In this document: one piece after another, positions 1 through 6,367 of the stretch
Layout of the letters: each line of letters begins with the position of its first letter
Position numbering within the stretch: the first letter of the stretch is position 1
Origin: Saccharomonospora saliphila YIM 90502
Lineage (GTDB): Bacteria > Actinomycetota > Actinomycetes > Mycobacteriales > Pseudonocardiaceae
Assembly (NCBI RefSeq): GCF_000383795.1
Contig: NZ_KB912728.1
Location: 179,779 to 224,948, forward strand
Direction of reading: 5' to 3'
DNA length: 45,170 bases
Program-made: the position numbers and the translations under genes
The notes under the pieces: model-generated
Databases searched by the model: none
What the model was told of the DNA's origin: nothing
The model's input: only the letters and a program-made list of their open reading frames with translations

Positions 1-1
1 C

Positions 2-406
2 CGCGAGGCCGTCACCGCGCTGCTCACCCGCATCCTGGTGGCGGCCGCGCGTCTGGCGCCGTCGGCGCCGGGCGCGCCCGACCCGCTTGTGGAACGGGTT
101 TTCGCGCGGATCGAGGCCACCTTCCACGAGCGGGTCACCGCGGCGGACGTCGCACGCGCGCTCGGCTACACCCCGGGACACCTCACCACGGTCGTCCGGG
201 AGCGCACGGGCCGTCCCCTGCTGGAGTGGATCACTGAGCGGCGCATGACCGAGGTTCGCCGACTGTTGCGGGAGACCGACCTGCCCCTCGACGTGGTGGC
301 CGCCCGCACCGGCCTGCGCGATGCCACCTACCTCGTCCGGCGGTTCCGCCAGCGGTACGACACCACTCCGCAGCGGTGGCGTCGCGACCAGCGGATGTGG
401 CCATGA
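2..406 (+). CDS. AraC-family transcriptional regulator, C-terminal part (5' end outside window)
   Basis: The open frame runs in from the left edge and 134 residues are visible. They contain the double helix-turn-helix of AraC/XylS regulators: a first helix pair around VTAADVARALGYTPGHLTTV and a second around PLDVVAARTGLRDATYLVRRF, ending with the usual TPQRWRR segment. The sensing domain lies upstream of the window, so the ligand cannot be guessed. A GTG at 38 is an internal codon, because the frame stays open back to base 2. The gene converges on the minus-strand operon that ends at 444. The family is clear and the target genes are unknown. Confidence 0.85.
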   Translation, partial: REAVTALLTRILVAAARLAPSAPGAPDPLVERVFARIEATFHERVTAADVARALGYTPGHLTTVVRERTGRPLLEWITERRMTEVRRLLRETDLPLDVVAARTGLRDATYLVRRFRQRYDTTPQRWRRDQRMWP

Positions 407-443
407 CGCCGTGGCGGGCCCCGACCGCTGAGCGCACTTACCG

Positions 444-842
444 CTACCGATGCGGTCCGGGAGGTCGGCCGAACGCGATCCCTCCGTGAATGTCCCTGGC
501 CTGCACCGCGCTTTCCACGTCACCGTCGATCTGGTTCACCACGGCATGCGTACCGACGCCCGGGTTGGCGCTGATCCGGTGCCACAGCTGCCTCAGCTCA
601 ACGCCGAACTCCGGATTCGCCCGCTCGGCGTCCGCGAGCGCCCGCGTCAGCGATGCCACGCCTTCCGCGTCGGCCGGATCGGCGACAGCCGCCTGCCACG
701 CCCGCTCTGCTGCGGAGTCCTCGGCGAACCGGTGCCGGACCAACCGCACCAGTGCCTCCCACGCGCCCTTGCCGCCCGCCACGACGGCATGTGCCGTTCT
801 GGTCGCCAACGCGGTCGCGACCGCCTCCAACACCGGGTCCAT
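444..842 (-). CDS. Small helical (BELL-like) protein with C-terminal RHIM/BASS3-like amyloid motif
   Basis: This protein has 132 residues. The ATG at 842 has a GGAGGGA ribosome site 6 nt upstream and leaves 26 nt after the preceding gene. Residues 1-95 look all-helical, with an Ala-rich amphipathic N-terminal helix (MDPVLEAVATALATR) followed by charged helices. The tail carries NQIDGDVESAVQARDIHGG (from residue 103). This fits the pattern N-x3-G-x5-VQA-x2-I-x-GG of bacterial amyloid signalling sequences related to mammalian RHIM (BASS3). In known systems such motifs sit at the C-terminus of BELL-domain proteins, proposed membrane-disrupting cell-death effectors, which are encoded next to NLR-type partners. 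Here it is the last gene of a Crp/cyclase/STAND operon. The BELL assignment is inference from layout and helix pattern; the motif is visible. Confidence 0.6.
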   Translation of the reverse strand: MDPVLEAVATALATRTAHAVVAGGKGAWEALVRLVRHRFAEDSAAERAWQAAVADPADAEGVASLTRALADAERANPEFGVELRQLWHRISANPGVGTHAVVNQIDGDVESAVQARDIHGGIAFGRPPGPHR

Positions 843-868
843 GTCGTTTCCCTCCCTGCCCACCGAGG

Positions 869-1639
869 TCACGCCCCGCCCTCCGGACCGGACGGCAGCC
901 GGTCGGCAAGATCCGGCCGTCCGTATTCGACGAAGAGCTTCCTGAGAGTCGTCGCCAGCCGGTCCCGGCACGCCTCTTCGGTGCCGTCCAGCAACTCGTC
1001 CAGGAGCCGCCCGGGCGATTCAGGACGTTCGTCGGTCGCCGGTGCGAGCAGGTCCCGGAGTGTGGTGAGCTGCCGTGCGACCTGCACCGCGTCGTCGGGC
1101 CGACCGGGGTTTTCCACGATCCACCGCGCCGTCCCGCGCAGTGGGTCGCGGATCAGCGCGCACTCCTGCTCGACGTGGTAGGACGGCTGCTGGCGCTGCC
1201 AGGCACGGACCGTGGCCATGCCGACGGCCCGTTCCCGTTCGGCCACGGCGTCCACCAGCGCCGGGTCGGCATCGGCGTGCTCGCACACCGCCCGGGCCTG
1301 CACACCGGTCTCGTCCACGTCCTGCCAGGTCAGCAGCACCCGATTGAGCTCGCTGCGCAACCGCTCGGTGGTGGTCAGCGTGTATTCCCTGCTCACCACC
1401 TCGGCGCGGTGGGTGATTCCCGCCCGAGCGACATCCAACAGCGCGTGTGGCGCCTGCCCGGGCCCCGTCCAGCGCCCCTCCACCCGCATGGTCACGCTGA
1501 AGCGCAGGTACTCGTCCGCGCTGGGTACGGTCACTGTGACCCGAATCGCCTGCCGGAACGGCTCCCAGGCGGACATCGTGCGGTCTCCCGCCGGATTCCC
1601 TTCCTCGGGAGCGGCCCACAGTCGCCGGAACCACCTCAT
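869..1639 (-). CDS. Conserved hypothetical protein of the cyclase/STAND operon
   Basis: This protein has 256 residues. The start is taken at 1639 because the ATG overlaps the stop of the upstream gene by one base (TGATG), which indicates translational coupling; a longer frame would reach into the upstream gene. I do not recognise the family with certainty. Residues 1-30 are basic and aromatic (MRWFRRLW), 30-120 look like beta strands (IRVTVTV, LRFSVTMRVEG), and 120-256 are helical and rich in Arg, Glu and Leu. No signal peptide, membrane span or catalytic motif is visible. A stomatin/SPFH-like fold is a weak possibility from the strand-then-helix pattern only. Its place between the STAND-like gene and the amyloid-motif gene suggests an adaptor or scaffold role. 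Confidence 0.6.
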   Translation of the reverse strand: MRWFRRLWAAPEEGNPAGDRTMSAWEPFRQAIRVTVTVPSADEYLRFSVTMRVEGRWTGPGQAPHALLDVARAGITHRAEVVSREYTLTTTERLRSELNRVLLTWQDVDETGVQARAVCEHADADPALVDAVAERERAVGMATVRAWQRQQPSYHVEQECALIRDPLRGTARWIVENPGRPDDAVQVARQLTTLRDLLAPATDERPESPGRLLDELLDGTEEACRDRLATTLRKLFVEYGRPDLADRLPSGPEGGA

Positions 1640-3771
1640 CAAGGATCCTCCCTCCCCCAGATCGGATCGACCTCGTCCAGCCGGGTCACCAGCTGGTCCA
1701 CCATCGTCGTGTGGTCGGCATCGGGCGACTCCGGAACCGGAGTGGCCCACCTGACCCGGCTCGCGTAGTGGACGCGCGCGATCCGGACCGACTCGCTGTT
1801 CGTCGCACGGACGAGATGCTCGATCAGCTCGTCACTCTCGGTCCGGTCCGGACACCGTTGGGCAGCGTGCAACCACGCCTGCACCGCCGTGCGCAGGTAC
1901 GGGGGCTGCATGGTGTCGAACGCGCGGCGCCAGAACGACACCGCCGCCTCGGGTTCAACCTTGGGTGCAGCGGTTCTCAGCAGGCCCGCGACACCCTCCG
2001 CCAGCACGCCGAGGCGTTCCGGTGTGTCACCCTCGAACCACTCCCGCACCGACCGCAGGAACGTGGTGAATCCAAGTTCTCGACCGAGTCCCACCAATGC
2101 TTCGCGGACCGTGTCCCGGACGGTGTCGTCGGCCGACCCGGCCAGGTACTTCAATCGGGTGAACGCGATCCGGGGAAACGAGCGGCCGATCTGCGCGCAC
2201 ACTTCGGCCGTCAACAGTTGCACGTCCGTGTCCGCACGCCGTGACCAGCGGTAGAGCGTGTCCCGGACCTCCCGCCCGATCGCCGGGTGCAGGGCGGCGC
2301 CAGCCAGCAGCCGCACCGCGACCGACCGCCGGTAGGCGTCACCGCCCCTCGATCCGGTCCCCGTCGTTCTCGACCACTCCCGGGCGAGGGCGGTCGCGAG
2401 GTGGGCTCCGCCCGCGGCGGCGAGTTCGAGGGAACGGTCGGCGAGGCGGTCCAGTTCGGGTGCCTTGAGGTCCTCGAACTTCCGCGGGATCTCCCCGATC
2501 CAGTGCCGCAGCTCGGCCCGTAGGTCCGGGTGCTCGTGCCAGACGTGGCGCAGGACCAGATCGCCGAACGTGCTGGACCGAAAGGTGGCCGCCTCGGGGT
2601 CGTGGTAAAAGCCCGCCGCTCGCTGGAATCGAATCTTCGGGCTGGCCCGGAGCAACGGTGCCGATGGCTCCCGCTCCAGGCCGTTGCGCGCGAGTAACAG
2701 GTCGGCGGTGGTCACGAGACGCGACACGTCCGCCCCTTCGAGCAGTGCGGTCGCCAACAGCAGCGCCAGCCCTTCGGCATCGTCGGCGTCCTGCCTGGTG
2801 CGAATCTCCTTGCGCAGCGCTTCGTCCGACTCCCCGGATAGGTCCCGAAGAGCGTTGAGGAGCGCCGTTCTCGGTTGCTCGTCCTGGTCCAGCCTGCGTT
2901 TAACCGCGTCGGCGATCTGTTCAACTCTCGGTGGCCATAGCGTCTCCAGTTCCTCGGTCACACCGGTCTCAGCCACGAGGTGGCGAACGTCGACACCGGT
3001 GAGATACAGGTCGAGGACGTCTACTGAGGACGGTTTGCCGAGCTCGTGAACGGCGTCTGCGGGGAGGATGTTGGCGATCTCGTCGCGCTGCCACCAGGCA
3101 ACGACGAGAATTAGGTAGCTCTGGTAGTCGTCGAGTTTCCCAGTGAACGCGACGAGCTGCCTGCGCAGCTCGCGAAGGTCGTCGGCCGCCGCCGAGCGAC
3201 CGTCGATCAGGACCACCGCAGGGCTCTCCCGATCCAGCAGCTCGGTGGCGTCCAGCCCAACCTCGGGCTCGAACAGATCCTCCCGCACGTCGAGCCCCGG
3301 GTGCTTCCGCCGCATCTCGTATCCCAAACGCAGGCCCGCGCTGAACTGACCGCCCTCGTCGTTCTGCCCGACGAGCACGACGACCCGCTGCTCGCGCAGG
3401 ATGGCGAGCGCCGAGGCCCCGTCCCGGTCGTCGGCCGCGAGTAACCCGGGCGGCACGACGTAGCGTTCCGCGCGACGAGCGAGTGCCGCGGGGTCCTGCA
3501 GACCACGATGCTGCCGGGGCCGCGCGTTGGCGCGGCCGAGCACGTCGGCACCATCACCGAAGTAGATGGTGCTGGCCGTGTAGGTCGTCACGGTGGCATC
3601 GCGCCCCGCGGCCGTGCTGTTCTTCCCGGGGGCCGCGATCCGGTCGCTGTCGTTCTCGGCGCTCTCCGTTGGGAGAAGGGGCTGATCGCCCGGTGCGAAG
3701 CTATCCGGAGTCTGCTCAGCCGAGTCGAGCACGTTGAAGCCGTCGAGGTCGTGCGCGTCCATCGGAGTCAC
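1639..3771 (-). CDS. Degenerate STAND-NTPase-like protein with helical-repeat C-terminus and N-terminal amyloid-like motif
   Basis: This protein has about 710 residues. The GTG at 3771 overlaps the cyclase stop as GTGA, so it is preferred; GTG 3774 and ATG 3762 are alternatives. Residues 50-77 hold a Gly/Thr/Asn motif (KNSTAAGRDATVTTYTAST...YFGDG) of the kind found N-terminal to bacterial NLR-like proteins. A P-loop-like strand follows (VVVLVGQNDEGGQ, about 130-142), but the Walker A Lys is missing. VVLIDG (about 187-191) resembles Walker B. From about 300 onward the protein is helical with HEAT-like character. Nucleotide binding may therefore be lost or altered. By context it is a sensor or signal transducer between the cyclase-like protein and the small BELL-like protein. 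Confidence 0.7.
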   Translation of the reverse strand: MTPMDAHDLDGFNVLDSAEQTPDSFAPGDQPLLPTESAENDSDRIAAPGKNSTAAGRDATVTTYTASTIYFGDGADVLGRANARPRQHRGLQDPAALARRAERYVVPPGLLAADDRDGASALAILREQRVVVLVGQNDEGGQFSAGLRLGYEMRRKHPGLDVREDLFEPEVGLDATELLDRESPAVVLIDGRSAAADDLRELRRQLVAFTGKLDDYQSYLILVVAWWQRDEIANILPADAVHELGKPSSVDVLDLYLTGVDVRHLVAETGVTEELETLWPPRVEQIADAVKRRLDQDEQPRTALLNALRDLSGESDEALRKEIRTRQDADDAEGLALLLATALLEGADVSRLVTTADLLLARNGLEREPSAPLLRASPKIRFQRAAGFYHDPEAATFRSSTFGDLVLRHVWHEHPDLRAELRHWIGEIPRKFEDLKAPELDRLADRSLELAAAGGAHLATALAREWSRTTGTGSRGGDAYRRSVAVRLLAGAALHPAIGREVRDTLYRWSRRADTDVQLLTAEVCAQIGRSFPRIAFTRLKYLAGSADDTVRDTVREALVGLGRELGFTTFLRSVREWFEGDTPERLGVLAEGVAGLLRTAAPKVEPEAAVSFWRRAFDTMQPPYLRTAVQAWLHAAQRCPDRTESDELIEHLVRATNSESVRIARVHYASRVRWATPVPESPDADHTTMVDQLVTRLDEVDPIWGREDP

Positions 3772-4754
3772 CACCCCGCCCGGTCCGGAACACCGCTGTT
3801 GCGGCGTCCGCTGGCCGGTCCGAAATTCGCGTCGCCCTGTGGAGAGACGTCACCGTTGATCTCCGTGGTCGTCTGCGTGACGTCGCCCCGCGCGGCGACG
3901 CTCCGGTCACCGGACGCGACGATGCTGCCGCCGCTGACGTTGCCCACCGTCTGGTGCCGTACGCCGTCATGCACGGTTTCGCTTTGCGTGACCCCGGAGG
4001 CGCCGCCGGTCACGGTGTTGGACACCGACGCCGGTCGCGCATCGGTGTCCTCGGTTTCAACCTCGTCCGAGGTGGTGGGGTCGGGCTCGGCGGGCGCCAA
4101 CCCCGACCGGAGCAGGTCCCCGGACGGCGCGGGCACACGGAGGTGGCCGGTGCCGGAATACTCCTTCGCCTCCAGCCGGAGGGGCACGTCGACGAACTCG
4201 CTCGGCCGCCGCCTGGTTCTACCCGCCTGGATGATGTCCTCCATGACGGTGCCCGACACCACCGAGGCCACCAGAGTCACCTCCGGGTCGGAACGGTCCA
4301 ACAACCGACGGACCGGCTCCGCGTCGAGCATCCGCCCGGCGTTGACCAGGACCCGGCCCGCAGGGGAGTCGGCCAGCAGCGCGTCGAAGGCGCGAACCGG
4401 GCCGTAGTGCAGACTCGTGCGCAGGCGCAGCTCGATTCCCGAGGCCCGCAACTCCCCGGTACGTCGGCGTAGCTCGGCTTGGAGTGCGTCGAAGAACCCG
4501 TCCACCACGGCGGCCACCAGACCCGGGCGGACACCGATGAGGTAGCCGTCCCCGCGGAAGGCACGGAAGTGGTGTCCCCGCCAGGCCTCGGCCAGCTGGG
4601 CCCGGGTCGCCGCCGCTTCGAGCACGGCGGGGAGTTCGCGCTGGATCGTCTCCTGTTGTGCGGTGGTGTGCCTGCTGAAGCGGCGGACGTCCACGGCGAG
4701 GATGCCCATATGCTTGCCGGGGTGCTGCTCGGCGGTCGGGGGAAGGTGTTCCAC
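3768..4754 (-). CDS. Class III nucleotide cyclase-like protein with Gly/Ser/Thr-rich tail
   Basis: This protein has 328 residues. GTG 4754 is chosen because GGAGG lies 6 nt upstream; TTG 4769 in the same frame lacks such a site. Residues 15-110 resemble a class III cyclase domain: VDVRRFS gives the first metal Asp and FRGDGYLIG the second. The Lys that normally selects adenine just before GDG is absent (RAFRGDG), and the Asn/Arg transition-state region reads VNAGRML, shorter by one residue than the common form. The enzyme may use another nucleotide or be inactive. The last 100 residues are low-complexity and Gly/Ser/Thr/Val/Asn-rich (TVTGGASGVTQS, GNVSGGSIVASGD, AARGDVTQTTTEINGD), resembling the head of the next protein. 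It overlaps the next gene by 4 nt and follows a Crp-type gene. Confidence 0.7.
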   Translation of the reverse strand: MEHLPPTAEQHPGKHMGILAVDVRRFSRHTTAQQETIQRELPAVLEAAATRAQLAEAWRGHHFRAFRGDGYLIGVRPGLVAAVVDGFFDALQAELRRRTGELRASGIELRLRTSLHYGPVRAFDALLADSPAGRVLVNAGRMLDAEPVRRLLDRSDPEVTLVASVVSGTVMEDIIQAGRTRRRPSEFVDVPLRLEAKEYSGTGHLRVPAPSGDLLRSGLAPAEPDPTTSDEVETEDTDARPASVSNTVTGGASGVTQSETVHDGVRHQTVGNVSGGSIVASGDRSVAARGDVTQTTTEINGDVSPQGDANFGPASGRRNSGVPDRAGW

Positions 4755-4808
4755 CTGGAGCCTCCACAAGATCGAGTGTTCGCGGACGACGCCGAGCGTG
4801 CCGGAGGC

Positions 4809-5507
4809 TCACGGCCGGTTCTGTCCAGAACTGGACACATCCGTCCCGGAGATTCCGGCGAGATCGACGATCTCCAGACGTCCGCGCCCCACCCGGATCA
4901 GGCCGCGTGCCTTCCATTCCGCGAGCACCGGCGTGACCGCCGAGCGCGCGAGTCCCAGCGCCTCCGCGAGCTCCTGCTGGGACAGCGAGATCCGGTGCGG
5001 AGCGGGGTGGTCGGGACCGGCCGCCGCGACGAGGGTTTCGAGCAGATCTGCCAGCCGGGTCGCCGTCGGATGGTGCGCCATTCGCCAGGCGTGCGCGGCG
5101 CTCTCCCGGAGTTTGCCCAGGATGTAGCCGTTCAGTTGGGTGTCGATCCCGAACCGCCGGACCAGTTCCCCGAAACGCCGCTCGGGAAGGCGCACCGTGA
5201 TACCCGGCTCGATCGCCGCCACCGTCGCCGACCGGGGCCGGCCGTCGCGTTCGGAGAACTCCCCCACCACGTCACCCGGGCCGCGGACCGCGAGCATGAT
5301 CTCGCGGCCGTCGGGTTCGGCGTAGCGGACCGCCAGCCGGCCCGACAAGCACAGCAGCGTCCACCCGCCCGGGTCGCCCTGTCGCAGCAGGCGTTGCCGG
5401 GCACGGTGGCGGGTGCGGACCCCCTCACCGACGAGGCCCGCCCACGCCGTGGTGGGAACGACGGCCCGGAAACCGCGTGACCGACCTGGCTGTCTGGCTT
5501 CCCGCAC
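4809..5507 (-). CDS. Crp/Fnr-family transcriptional regulator
   Basis: This protein has 232 residues, the usual Crp length. Residues 30-115 form the cyclic-nucleotide-binding beta roll, with a well-kept phosphate-binding cassette (GDVVGEFSERDGRPRSATVAA: Gly-Glu plus the Arg before SATV). A dimerisation helix follows, then a winged helix-turn-helix near residues 165-210 (LSQQELAEALGLARSAVTPVL). The start is GTG 5507; the ribosome site there is weak. The cyclase-like gene starts 54 nt downstream on the same strand, so maker and reader of a cyclic nucleotide could be encoded side by side. This is likely an autoregulated operon regulator. Its target may include the palindrome inside its own 3' end. 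Confidence 0.88.
   Translation of the reverse strand: MREARQPGRSRGFRAVVPTTAWAGLVGEGVRTRHRARQRLLRQGDPGGWTLLCLSGRLAVRYAEPDGREIMLAVRGPGDVVGEFSERDGRPRSATVAAIEPGITVRLPERRFGELVRRFGIDTQLNGYILGKLRESAAHAWRMAHHPTATRLADLLETLVAAAGPDHPAPHRISLSQQELAEALGLARSAVTPVLAEWKARGLIRVGRGRLEIVDLAGISGTDVSSSGQNRP
4822..4837. promoter_or_regulatory. 16-bp palindrome upstream of the cyclase-like gene
   Basis: TGTCCAG-AA-CTGGACA is a perfect inverted repeat with 7-nt arms. It lies in the last codons of the Crp-type gene and about 70 nt before the cyclase start. Its size suits a dimeric Crp/Fnr regulator, though it is not the E. coli Crp consensus. It could be an internal operator for the downstream four genes. It may also be a coincidence of coding sequence. 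Confidence 0.35.
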
Positions 5508-5711
5508 GTGCTCATCTGTACTCGCTGCCCCCGCCCCGCGGGACGAGAACCTCCAAGATCACCCCGACGGAGGCGGTCGTGCGACTCTCCGTGCGCGCAC
5601 GCACGATCACCGCTGCCCTGTTGTCCGCCGCCCATGGTCTTGACACGCTGGACCGGCGGTGTGCGGAAAGGTCCGGGCCGCACGATGCGCCGGTCGGCGT
5701 GGAGGTGAGTG

Positions 5712-6140
5712 GTGGCGCGGCACAGGGTGGTGCTGGTACGCGAGTGGGACCAGCAGATGGGTAGCTCCGGCTGCTGCGGCCGGTTGCACGGTGACGTGGT
5801 GGGCGCGCTCGGCGGTGCCGATCCCGGTCTCTACGCACACTGCCGAGCCGACATGGAACGGATGGGCGCCGTCTACCGGGCGCTGCGCGAGCGGTTCAGC
5901 GCCGACGACGTGGACCTCACCGTGGTCGATCCCCGCAACACGGCGTGGCTCCTGCCCGCGGTGTGGCGCGACGCGCGGCGTCGCGGACTGTCGCGGCGCG
6001 CGGCGTTAACGCAGGTCAACGCCGCGACACAGGCCTGTGCGGTGCTCTGTGACGGCTTGGCCTTGGGATGTGCGGCCGAGCCGAAAGTGGCTGTGGCGGC
6101 GGTGGAGGCCGACATCGCCGGACGCGACCGGTCCGGCTGA
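5712..6140 (+). CDS. Conserved hypothetical protein with Cys-Cys motif
   Basis: This protein has 142 residues. GTG 5712 lies 6 nt after GGAGG, better than GTG 5709 in the same frame. I do not recognise a named family. The N-terminus has a beta strand (RVVLVREWD) followed by GSSGCCGRLHG. The middle is helical and contains VDLTVVDPRN, and a second Cys group follows (CAVLCDGLALGC). Strand, vicinal cysteines near the N-terminus and alternating helices suggest a thioredoxin-like or metal-binding fold, which is inference only. It is divergent from the Crp-type gene across about 200 nt, so it could belong to the same regulon. It is probably cytoplasmic, with no signal or membrane segment. Confidence 0.65.
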   Translation: MARHRVVLVREWDQQMGSSGCCGRLHGDVVGALGGADPGLYAHCRADMERMGAVYRALRERFSADDVDLTVVDPRNTAWLLPAVWRDARRRGLSRRAALTQVNAATQACAVLCDGLALGCAAEPKVAVAAVEADIAGRDRSG

Positions 6141-6281
6141 GCGACCGGAGTCGCCCACGTCGTGCCTTTCGTTGTTGTGGCCGCGAGGCCGCCGGTATCG
6201 GGTCCCGCCGCCACGGTGCGCGGTCGTATACCCGGCTCTGCCCGAGCACCGGCACGGAGTGGCACTCTGTTGCTTAGTGTT

Positions 6282-6292
6282 CGAAACTTTCG
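6282..6292. promoter_or_regulatory. Operator-like inverted repeat upstream of GH43 gene
   Basis: CGAAA-C-TTTCG is a perfect inverted repeat 76 nt before the GH43 start codon, in a locally AT-rich stretch. CGAA/TTCG repeats of this kind are operators for sugar-responsive repressors of actinomycete xylan and cellulose genes. No repressor gene is adjacent, so the binding factor is unknown. Confidence 0.5.
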
Positions 6293-6367
6293 ATTTCCGT
6301 TGAACTTCGTTAGAGTGGTGTATGCCACAGCAGGGCCCGTCAGCCGGACTCGAAGGGGCACTACATC

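Noticed and set aside
869-971. N-terminal extension of the 132-residue amyloid-motif protein to position 971
   Set aside because: It would overlap the upstream coding gene by about 100 nt, whereas ATG 842 has a strong GGAGGGA site and starts the helical domain.
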